Positions 19,050 to 27,322 of a stretch of 64,000 nucleotides of DNA are shown here, in pieces. The notes beneath the pieces are model-generated. The model saw only the letters and a list, made by a program, of their open reading frames with translations, did not search any database and had not been told where the DNA came from. This DNA comes from Opitutia bacterium (GTDB lineage: Bacteria > Verrucomicrobiota > Verrucomicrobiia > Opitutales > Opitutaceae), in assembly GCA_947453695.1 (NCBI GenBank), contig CANGHW010000010.1, positions 16,673-80,672 on the forward strand, written 5' to 3'. The first letter of the stretch is position 1. Each line of letters begins with the position of its first letter. The position numbers and the translations under genes are program-made.

Positions 19050-22000
19050 GCGGCGCGGGCGAAGAGGCGGACGCGCTGCCACCGGATTCGGTGGCCATTG
19101 TGGGCATGGCGGGGCGTTTTCCGGGGGCGACGGATGTCGCGGCGCTGTGGGCGTTGCTCTGCGAAGGCCGCGAAGGACTGGCGACGCTGACGGAGGCGGA
19201 GTTGCGCGCGGAGGGGCTGAGCGCGGCGGAGATCGCCGATCCGAAATTGGTGCGAGTGACGGGAGCGATCACCGATTACGACCGGTTCGACGCGGAATTT
19301 TTCGGACTGAATCCGCGCGAGGCGGAGATGATCGATCCGCAGCACCGGGTATTTTTCGAATGCGCGTGGAGCGCGTTGGAGAACGCGGGCATCGATCCGA
19401 CGCGGGCGGGCGGAAGTGTGGGCGTGTTTGCGGGCGCGAACCTGAACACCTACTTGCTGCACGCGGTGGTGCCAAATCCGGAGAAAGTGGCGGCGATGGG
19501 CATGTTTGGGACGGCGATCGCGAGCGACAAGGACGCGCTCACGCAGCGCCTCGCCTACGCGCTGAATCTGCGCGGGCCGGCGGTGACGGTGCAGACGGCG
19601 TGCAGCACGTCGTTGGTGGCGGTGCAGCTGGCCGTGCAGAGTCTGCAAAACTTTCAGTGCGACACAGCACTCGCGGGCGGAGTATCGGTGAAGGTGCCGC
19701 ACCGCACGGGTTACCATTATACCGAGGGCGGGGTGGCGTCGCCGGACGGACGGTGCCGGCCCTTCGACGCGGGGGCGCGCGGGACGGTGCCGGCGAACGG
19801 CTGCGGGGTAGTGGTCTTGCGTCGGCTCGACGACGCGTTGGCGGAAGGGGACGACATCATCGCGGTCATCCGCGGCGCGGCGGTAAACAATGACGGCGCG
19901 CACAAAGTGGGTTTTACCGCGCCGGGCGTGGAGGGACAGGCGGCAGTGATCGCGCTGGCGCAGGCGGCAGCGGGCGTGCGGCCGGAAAGCATCGGGTTCA
20001 TCGAAGCGCACGGGACCGCGACACCGTTGGGTGATCCGATCGAAGTGGCGGCGTTGGGGAAGATTTTTGGCCGCGGAGCGGGCCGCGCGGGACGTTGCGC
20101 GCTCGGGTCGGTGAAATCGAATGTGGGTCACCTCGACGCGGCGGCGGGCGTGACGGGCTTGATCAAGGCGGCGCTGGCGGTGCGCGCGGGCACCGTGCCG
20201 GCGACGGTGCATTTTACGGCGGCCAACGCAGAGCTGGGGCTGGAGACGACGCCGTTTTTTGTGAACGCGAGTGCGGTGGCCTGGCCGGTAAAGGGCGGGC
20301 CGCGACGCGCGGGCGTAAGTTCGTTCGGCATCGGCGGCACGAACGCGCACGTCGTGCTGGAGCAGGCGCCCGAGCGCGTGGAGACGGCCGCAACTACCAC
20401 AACGGCGGCGCAGTGGTGGCCGGTGTCGGCGCGGACCGCGACAGCGCTGGCGCAGGCGTCGGCGAATCTGGCGGAGTGGCTCGACGCGCATCCGACCGCG
20501 AATCTCGCCGACGTGGCGCGGACGCTGCAACGCGGACGGCGCGGCTTCGCAGTGAGGCGCGTGGTGCGCGCGACGACAGCGGCGGAGGCGGCGGCGGCGT
20601 TGCGGGCGGCGGACGCGGGCCCGAGTGCGGGAGCGGGTATGGCAACCGAAATTCCGGCGGCGATCCGCGCGTGGTGCGCGAGTGCGGAAAGCGCATGGCC
20701 GGAAGAATTCACGGCGGCGGGCCGCACGGTGGCCTTGCCGGCGTATCCGTTTGAACGGAGCCGACACTGGATCGATACACCGGTGCGGGCGAGCGCGTCG
20801 GCCGCCGAAGGCGCGGCGACGAATGCGACGGTGCGGCGCGACGTGGCCGATTGGATTTATCGGGCGGCGTGGCGGCGCGGTGTCGTGCGGCGCGGCGAAG
20901 CCGGAGCGGGCCGTGCGGTCCTGGACCTCGGCGGCTACGCAGTGGCGGAGTCGGTGGCGGCGCTCCGGATGCACGCGACGGACGGGGCACTGCGGGAACT
21001 TGTCGTAGTGGTGGATGGCGTGCTCGCCGTGGAAGGTGGGGACGTGTCGGCGCCGGAGCTGGCGGCGGTGCTCGGATTTGTGCAGGTGCTGCGGCAAGAG
21101 CGACCGACGGTGCGGTGGCGGGTGCTCGATGCGGGCGGACTCACCGGCGCGGAGCGGGCGGCGGCGGCCGAGGGAGAATGGGGCGCGCCGGACGACGAGA
21201 CCGTCGTGGCGTGGCGCGGCGGACGACGATGGATCCGGGGCTGGGATGCGGTGCCGACAGCGGACGCGGGGAGCTGGCGCGACGGCGGCGTGTTCATCAT
21301 TTCGGGCGGCTTCGGCCGGCTCGGTCTCGCTATAGCCGATGCGCTGGCCCGGGCAGGGCGCGTGCGCCTGGTGTTAATCGGACGGCGCGGCGCGAGCGGT
21401 GCGGAGGAGCGCGTGCGGGCGTTGGAGGCGACCGGCGCGGAAGTGCTCGCGGTGGCGGCGGATGTCGCTGATGAGGTGGCGATGCGCGGGGCTGTGGCGA
21501 CCGCGGACGCGCGCTGGGGCGCGGTGCACGGGGTGATCCACGCCGCGGGATTGACCGGCGCGGAATCGGTGCGCGCGGCGGCGGAGACCGACGAGGCGAT
21601 GCGGGCGGCGCTGTGGCACGCCAAGGTCGCGGGTTGGCGGGCGCTGGATGCGGCGCTGGCGGGACGGACGCTGGATTTCCGGCTGGCGATCACATCGCTG
21701 GCAGCAGTGGTGGGCGGACCGGGGCTGGGCGCGTATGCAGCAGCAAATGCGGCGCTCGACGCGCTGGCGGAACAGTCGGCGACGCGGACGGACGGCACGG
21801 GCTGGAGCAGCGTCGCCTGGGGCGGCAACGGCGGCGCGGCGATGGACGGCGCAACGGGAGCGGAGGTATTGCGGCGGATTGCGGCGCGCGGGGAGCCGGG
21901 CGCCTGGGTGGTCGCGATGACGGATTTGCGCGCGTGGTTGCGGGCGAGCGCGCCGACGCTGGCCGCGTCGGCTGCGCCGGTGGCGGTGTCGCGCGCGGAG

Positions 22001-22294
22001 GCCGAGCGGGTGTTGGCGGAAATTTGGAGCGCGGCGGTGGGCGCGGTGCCGGCAACGTGGGAGCAGAATTTTTTTGAAGCGGGCGGCGATTCGTTGTCAG
22101 CGGTGCAAGTGGTGGCGCAGATCAACCGGCGCTTCGGGACGGAGCTGACCGTCGCGGCATTTTTGAATCAGCCAACGGTGGCGGCGGTGGCGGCGCGAGT
22201 GGCACCCGACGAAGTGGCGGCGGCGGAGGCGACCGGCGCGCGGGTGCGGCGCGGGGCGTTGCGCCGTGAGCGTCGCGGAGGAGGCGAAGCATGA
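19046..22294 (+). CDS. PKS module KS-KR-ACP without AT
   Basis: 1082 aa, coupled to both neighbours by 4-nt overlaps. The KS is about 11-435 with the full triad: Cys186 in TACSTS, His322 in EAHGT and His362 in KSNVGH. Where an AT domain of about 300 residues should follow there are only ~130 residues of linker (436-563), ending directly in the post-AT signature LPAYPFERSRHW (from 564). A KR covers about 750-950, with GGFGRLG for NADPH and a Ser/Tyr pair 13 residues apart (ITSLAAVV ... GAYAAAN). An ACP has GGDS at about 1013. The module should extend the Leu-ended peptide by one ketide and reduce it to a beta-hydroxyl, but its extender unit must be supplied by another AT. No free-standing AT gene is present in the window. 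Confidence 0.93.
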   Translation: MSGAGEEADALPPDSVAIVGMAGRFPGATDVAALWALLCEGREGLATLTEAELRAEGLSAAEIADPKLVRVTGAITDYDRFDAEFFGLNPREAEMIDPQHRVFFECAWSALENAGIDPTRAGGSVGVFAGANLNTYLLHAVVPNPEKVAAMGMFGTAIASDKDALTQRLAYALNLRGPAVTVQTACSTSLVAVQLAVQSLQNFQCDTALAGGVSVKVPHRTGYHYTEGGVASPDGRCRPFDAGARGTVPANGCGVVVLRRLDDALAEGDDIIAVIRGAAVNNDGAHKVGFTAPGVEGQAAVIALAQAAAGVRPESIGFIEAHGTATPLGDPIEVAALGKIFGRGAGRAGRCALGSVKSNVGHLDAAAGVTGLIKAALAVRAGTVPATVHFTAANAELGLETTPFFVNASAVAWPVKGGPRRAGVSSFGIGGTNAHVVLEQAPERVETAATTTTAAQWWPVSARTATALAQASANLAEWLDAHPTANLADVARTLQRGRRGFAVRRVVRATTAAEAAAALRAADAGPSAGAGMATEIPAAIRAWCASAESAWPEEFTAAGRTVALPAYPFERSRHWIDTPVRASASAAEGAATNATVRRDVADWIYRAAWRRGVVRRGEAGAGRAVLDLGGYAVAESVAALRMHATDGALRELVVVVDGVLAVEGGDVSAPELAAVLGFVQVLRQERPTVRWRVLDAGGLTGAERAAAAEGEWGAPDDETVVAWRGGRRWIRGWDAVPTADAGSWRDGGVFIISGGFGRLGLAIADALARAGRVRLVLIGRRGASGAEERVRALEATGAEVLAVAADVADEVAMRGAVATADARWGAVHGVIHAAGLTGAESVRAAAETDEAMRAALWHAKVAGWRALDAALAGRTLDFRLAITSLAAVVGGPGLGAYAAANAALDALAEQSATRTDGTGWSSVAWGGNGGAAMDGATGAEVLRRIAARGEPGAWVVAMTDLRAWLRASAPTLAASAAPVAVSRAEAERVLAEIWSAAVGAVPATWEQNFFEAGGDSLSAVQVVAQINRRFGTELTVAAFLNQPTVAAVAARVAPDEVAAAEATGARVRRGALRRERRGGGEA

Positions 22295-25200
22295 GCACGG
22301 CGAAAGCGGCGGCGGACGCAAATGCAGTGGCAATCACGGCAGTGGCGGGGCGTTTTCCAGGGGCGCGGACTGTGGAGGAATTTTGGGCGAACCTGCGGGC
22401 GGGCAAGGAATCGGTGCACTTTTTCACGGACGACGAGTTGCGCGCGGCGGGCGTGGACGAAGCGTGGCTCGCCGATCCCCACAATGTGAAGGCGCGGCCG
22501 CGGCTGGAGGACATCGATCAGTTTGACGCGGCGTTTTTCGGCATTCCGCCGAGCGAAGCGGAATGGATGGACCCGCAGCATCGGCTCTTCCTCGAGGTGG
22601 CGCACGAAGCGCTGGAGCGCGCGGCGATCGCGCCAGACCAGTTCGACGGGCTGATCGGAGTGTTCGGCGCGGCGGCGACGAGTTCATATTTGTTGGGCAA
22701 TCTCAACGGGCATCCGCGCGCAGCGGCGGCGGGGGCGGCGCTGGGCACGGGGAACTTCCCGGATTTTCTGGCGACACGGGTGAGCTACAAACTGAACCTG
22801 CGCGGTCCGGCGTATGCGTTGCAGACGGCGTGCTCGGGGTCGCTCGTCGCGGTGCACGTGGCGGCGCAGAGTCTCTTGAATTTCGAGTGCGATGCGGCGC
22901 TGGCGGGCGGCGCGGTGGTGAATGTGCCGCAGGACACGGGATATCGGTATACCGAGGACGGCGTCGTTTCCCCCGACGGACACTGCCGGCCCTTTGACGC
23001 GGCGGCGCGCGGCACAATTTTTGGCAGTGGCGTAGGCGTCGTGGTGCTGCGCCGGCTGGCGGATGCGGTGCGCGACGGAGACCGTATCCTCGCGGTCTTG
23101 CGGGGCTCGGCGCTGAACAACGACGGGGCGATGAAGGCGGGCTTCACCGCGCCGGCCGTGAGCGGACAGGCGGAGGTGATCGGGGAAGCGCTGGCCAACG
23201 CGGGCGTGAGCGCGGACGAAATCAGCTATGTTGAAGCGCACGGGACCGCGACGCCGCTGGGCGATCCGATCGAGGTGGCGGCGTTGACGCAGGCGTTTCG
23301 CGAGTCGACGCAGCGACGCGGGTTTTGCGCGCTGGGTTCGGTAAAATCGAACATCGGCCATCTCGATGCGGCCGGCGGCGTGGCGGGTCTGATCAAGACC
23401 GTGCTCGCGCTGCAGCACGGCGAACTGCCCGCGACCCTGCATTTCAAAACGCCGAATCCGAAGATCGATTTTGCCAGCAGTCCGTTTTTCGTGAACGCGC
23501 AACTGACGCCGTGGGTGCGGCCGGCGGGAGGCTTGCGGCGTGCGGGCGTGAGTGCGTTTGGCGTCGGCGGGACCAATGTGCACGTAATTTTGGAGGAAGC
23601 CCCGCGCGAGATGGCGGGGGCGATCCCGGGCGCGGGCACGGGTTCAAACGCCGCAACCGGGCGCCCCTGGGAGTTGCTGGTCATTTCGGCCCGGAGCGAA
23701 GCGGCGCTCGAGGACGCGACGAAACAATTGGCCACGCGCCTCGGCGAGGCGGAAGCACCGATTTTGGCGGCGACGGCAGAAGCACTGCGAACGGGTCGAA
23801 GGGGGTTTGAATTTCGGCGGGCGGTGGTGGCGGCGAATGCCAGCGAGGCGGCGGCGGCCCTCACGGCGAAGGATGCCGCCCGCGTGGCGACCGGGCGGGT
23901 GAAGCCCGGGGCACGCGAAGTGGCGTTTTTATTTCCCGGACAAGGGGCGCAAGCGCTCAACATGGGGCGGGAAATGGCGGCCACGGAGCCGGTTTTTCGT
24001 CAGGCGTTCGACCGGTGCATCGAGCTTTTTCGCCCGCTCCTGGGAGTCGATTTGCGCGCGGTGATCCATCCGGCCGGAGCGGCGGACGAGGCCGCGGAGG
24101 TGCGGTTGCGGCGGACGGACTTCGCGCAACCGGCGTTGTTCGCGGTTGAATATGCGCTCGCGCAGCAATGGATCGCGTGGGGCGTGCGGCCGGCAGCCTT
24201 GCTGGGGCATAGCCTGGGCGAGGTGACGGCGGCGTGCGTGGCGGGGGTGTTTTCGCTAGAGGACGCGGTTCGGTTGGTGGCGGCACGCGGGCGCTTGATG
24301 CAGGCGCTGCCGGAAGGTGCATTGCTGGCGGTGACGCTGTCGCCGACGCAAGTGAAGGCGTATCTCTCGCCGTCGCTTTCGCTGGCAATCGTGAATGGTC
24401 CCACGGCGTGCGTCGTCGCGGGCGGAGTGACGGTGATCGCAGCGCTGGAAGACCGGCTGCGGGGCGAAGGAGTAATGGCGCGGCGGTTGCCGACGTCGCA
24501 AGCGTTTCAATCGCACCTGATGGAGCCGGTCGTGGCCCCACTGGCAGCGGAGTTACGCAGCATGACGCTGCGAGCGCCGAAGGTGCCGATGCTGTCAAAT
24601 GTGACGGGGCGCTGGCTCACAGCAGCCGAGGCGACCGATCCCGGCTACTGGGCACGGCAGGTGCGGCAGACGGTTTATTTTGGCGACGGGTTGCGCGAGC
24701 TGGCGAAGGAGCCGAACCGATTGTTTGTGGAAGTCGGTCCGGGGCGTATCCTCGCTGGCCTAACACGGCCGAATCTTGACCCGGCCGACGGCCGCAGCGC
24801 GTGGGCCTCGTGGCCGGACGCGCGGGAACGAAAATCAGAAGCCGCAACGATGCTCAGCACGCTGGGTCGCCTGTGGATCGCGGGGGTGCACGTCGACTGG
24901 CGCGGGGTGCGCGGCGCGGCGGCGCGGCGGTGTGCAGAGCTGCCGACCTATCCCTTCGAGCGACGCCGCCATTGGATCGATCCGGTGCGGGCGACGGACG
25001 GCGCCCGCGAGGGCGCGGCAAAACGGCGGATGCCGATGGACCGCTGGTTCTACGTGCCGACGTGGAAGCAATCCACGGCACGAGTTGCAACCGGACCGGC
25101 TCCGGCGGGAGCGGCGTGGATCGTAACGCTGGACCAAGGCGGGGTCGGAGGTGCCGTGGCAGAGCGCTGGCGCGCGGCGGGGCGGACAGTGGTGACAGGG

Positions 25201-26697
25201 GCAAACGGCGGCACGGGGACCTGGTCCGAGTTGGTGCAAAAAGCGGGCGCGGACGGGCGGCGAATCGCGGGAATCGTCGCGACGGATTTCTTGGACGCTG
25301 CGGACGAAGCGGCGGCGCGCGAAGTGTTTCACCGTCTGAACGGACTGGCGGCGGCGTGGGTGGCGGCGGGCGGGACGGAGCCGTTGCGGCTGCTACTCGT
25401 GACGGCCGGCGTGCACGGAGTGTTGGCGAGCGATGCGGTGCGGCCCGGCGGGGCACTGGCGGCGGGTCCGGCCCAAGTGTGGCCGTGCGAAATGCCCCTG
25501 ATCGATGCGCGGCACGTGGACCTCGCCGCCGGGGAACCGGCGGAGACAGCGGGCGCGCAACTCGACGCGGAGATGTCACTCGGCGACGGGGCGCGGTTGG
25601 CGGCGTGGCGGGCGGGCGGGCGCTGGGTGCCGCACTTCGAGCCGGTCGCGATGCCGCTCCCGGAGACGGGTGTGACTGCAGTGCGATCGCGTGCGGTGAT
25701 TGTCATTACCGGCGGTTTCGGAGGCATTGGCATTGTTTTGGCGGAGACACTGGCTCGCACGGCGCAGGCGCGGCTGGTGCTCGTGAGCCGGCGCGGGGGC
25801 GCGGGCCAGGGCGAGGTGATCGCAAAACTTACGGCGCTCGGCGGCGAAGTAATGGCATTGGCGGCCGATGTCAGCCTGGACGAGGCGTGGCGGGGAATAT
25901 TCGCCGCGGCGGAGGCGAAATGGGGCGAAGTTCATGCAGTGATCCATGCGGCGGGAGTGCCTGGACGCACGGTCGCGGCGCTCAAAACGCGTGCAGACGC
26001 GGAGGCCGTGTGGGCGCCGAAGCTCGGGGGCATGGCGGGATTGGCAGAGGCGGCAGCGGCGCGACGGCTGGATTTCGTGCTCCTGTGTTCGTCGCTCGCA
26101 GTGTGGTCGGGCAGCGTGGGGCAGAGCGATTACGTGGCGGCGAACGCGATGCTCGACGCGCAGGCGGCGGTGCTGGCGGCGCGCGGAGTGCCGGCGATGA
26201 CGATCAACTGGGATCTCTGGAGCGGAGTCGGCATGGGCAGTGCGGAGGCCAAGGGAGCGGAGTTCGCAATCCGGGCGACCGAGGGCGGCGACGTGTTGCA
26301 ACGGCTGCTGGCGACGCCGCGGGGTCGCGTGATGGTGTCGACGGGAGAACTGCCCGGGCGTTTTCTGCACGACTACGCGGCGCGGCAAGACGCGACCGTG
26401 ACGGCGGCGGCGCGGCACCCACGGCCGGCCCTGGCGACCGAGTTTACCGAGCCCGCGGCGGGACTGGAGCGAGAGCTGGCAGACCAATGGGCGGCGGTGC
26501 TCGGGCTGGAGCGCGTGGGCGCGGAGGACAATTTTTTCGAACTGGGCGGCGATTCGCTATCCGCGTTGCAGGCAATCGCCGCGCTGAAGGCCGCGCGGGG
26601 CGTGACGGTGGCGGTGGTCGAGCTCTATGACGCACCGACGCCGCGACGGCTGGCGACGGCGATCAGCAGTGCAGCGGGCAAGCTTTCGCCGAACTGA
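22291..26697 (+). CDS. PKS module KS-AT-KR-ACP with aberrant AT
   Basis: 1468 aa; the start overlaps the previous stop. KS about 9-435 with Cys181 (TACSGS), His317 and His357. AT about 545-850 has a normal nucleophile, Ser641 in GHSLGE. However, the HAFH signature that follows 99 residues later reads Q737-A-F-Q740, so the residue aligned with the catalytic His is Gln. KR about 1135-1320 has GGFGGIG and the Ser1268/Tyr1281/Asn1285 set, so it looks active. ACP Ser is 1422 (LGGDS). As written, the AT may be slow or dead, and this module, like the one before it, could depend on an AT acting in trans. The predicted chemistry is one more extension with reduction to a beta-hydroxyl. Confidence 0.93.
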   Translation: MSTAKAAADANAVAITAVAGRFPGARTVEEFWANLRAGKESVHFFTDDELRAAGVDEAWLADPHNVKARPRLEDIDQFDAAFFGIPPSEAEWMDPQHRLFLEVAHEALERAAIAPDQFDGLIGVFGAAATSSYLLGNLNGHPRAAAAGAALGTGNFPDFLATRVSYKLNLRGPAYALQTACSGSLVAVHVAAQSLLNFECDAALAGGAVVNVPQDTGYRYTEDGVVSPDGHCRPFDAAARGTIFGSGVGVVVLRRLADAVRDGDRILAVLRGSALNNDGAMKAGFTAPAVSGQAEVIGEALANAGVSADEISYVEAHGTATPLGDPIEVAALTQAFRESTQRRGFCALGSVKSNIGHLDAAGGVAGLIKTVLALQHGELPATLHFKTPNPKIDFASSPFFVNAQLTPWVRPAGGLRRAGVSAFGVGGTNVHVILEEAPREMAGAIPGAGTGSNAATGRPWELLVISARSEAALEDATKQLATRLGEAEAPILAATAEALRTGRRGFEFRRAVVAANASEAAAALTAKDAARVATGRVKPGAREVAFLFPGQGAQALNMGREMAATEPVFRQAFDRCIELFRPLLGVDLRAVIHPAGAADEAAEVRLRRTDFAQPALFAVEYALAQQWIAWGVRPAALLGHSLGEVTAACVAGVFSLEDAVRLVAARGRLMQALPEGALLAVTLSPTQVKAYLSPSLSLAIVNGPTACVVAGGVTVIAALEDRLRGEGVMARRLPTSQAFQSHLMEPVVAPLAAELRSMTLRAPKVPMLSNVTGRWLTAAEATDPGYWARQVRQTVYFGDGLRELAKEPNRLFVEVGPGRILAGLTRPNLDPADGRSAWASWPDARERKSEAATMLSTLGRLWIAGVHVDWRGVRGAAARRCAELPTYPFERRRHWIDPVRATDGAREGAAKRRMPMDRWFYVPTWKQSTARVATGPAPAGAAWIVTLDQGGVGGAVAERWRAAGRTVVTGANGGTGTWSELVQKAGADGRRIAGIVATDFLDAADEAAAREVFHRLNGLAAAWVAAGGTEPLRLLLVTAGVHGVLASDAVRPGGALAAGPAQVWPCEMPLIDARHVDLAAGEPAETAGAQLDAEMSLGDGARLAAWRAGGRWVPHFEPVAMPLPETGVTAVRSRAVIVITGGFGGIGIVLAETLARTAQARLVLVSRRGGAGQGEVIAKLTALGGEVMALAADVSLDEAWRGIFAAAEAKWGEVHAVIHAAGVPGRTVAALKTRADAEAVWAPKLGGMAGLAEAAAARRLDFVLLCSSLAVWSGSVGQSDYVAANAMLDAQAAVLAARGVPAMTINWDLWSGVGMGSAEAKGAEFAIRATEGGDVLQRLLATPRGRVMVSTGELPGRFLHDYAARQDATVTAAARHPRPALATEFTEPAAGLERELADQWAAVLGLERVGAEDNFFELGGDSLSALQAIAALKAARGVTVAVVELYDAPTPRRLATAISSAAGKLSPN

Positions 26698-27322
26698 GAA
26701 TAGGTCGAAGCGGTTTCCCTCAGTGCGGAGAGCCGGGGCCGCAGAGCAAAATCTTCCGCACGACGGCAGGAGCCCTCGCGAGTGGACTCCCCGTTTGGCT
26801 CGAGGTATCCGCGCGCGGTCTGCTGTCGTTGATCGACTGCGTCGTTACAGCTGAAACCGAAAAAACTACCTACCCTCGGTCGGCGACAGGAGTCGCTGGG
26901 CACCAAGCGCCCACCCGACCGCGCTTCCAATCACCGGCGCCAACAACGCACCAAGCCACCCCTTCGTCGTTGCCGTAGAAGGGCTCAGAGACGGACCCAT
27001 TTCGATTCCCGGGGCGCTCTCCCGGTTCGCGAATTCGTCCCTGCGGGAGTTCCCACCTCAACACCATCAACCCGCGATAAACGGAGGGGAACCAATCGAT
27101 ATCATCACTCCGTGCCACACTCAAAATCACGGCGGAGACACCGGTGCCACGCTCCGCGTGGGGACCAACGCGTGCACGATCTTCCGACGTTACGTTTCGG
27201 CAACGTGCCCGGTGGGTCAGGCAAACGAAAACTCCCCACGTTTCCGCACGATAACGAGATCTGGGCTTGGCGCTTGTGCGACAGCTGTTTTAGTCGGGGC
27301 TCTTTGGTTCAAAAATTCCGCC
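26698..27322. other. 625-bp intergenic gap inside the assembly line
   Basis: This is the only long gap between biosynthetic genes of the plus arm. It is less GC-biased than its flanks and holds no ORF with recognisable domains. A weak promoter-like pair (TTGGCG at 27267, TTTAGT at 27289, 16-nt spacer) lies about 30 nt before the next ATG and could give the last PKS gene its own transcription start. On the minus strand, 26866-27000 encodes a possible 44-aa peptide with one hydrophobic stretch. No insertion-sequence ends or direct repeats were seen. Confidence 0.5.
27267..27294 (+). promoter_or_regulatory. Weak sigma70-like promoter candidate before the last PKS gene
   Basis: TTGGCG and TTTAGT are separated by 16 nt and sit 29 nt upstream of the ATG at 27323. 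Each matches 4 of 6 consensus bases. This is a prediction by eye only; its placement after a long gap is the main argument. Confidence 0.2.

Noticed and set aside
20400..20730. A hidden or shortened AT in the first PKS module
   Set aside because: No GHSxGE or HAFH motif in any frame and only ~130 residues are available; this is linker, not AT.
18530..21097. 855-codon minus-strand ORF
   Set aside because: Same antisense shadow effect; it crosses the boundary of two real plus-strand genes and encodes Arg-rich low-complexity protein.
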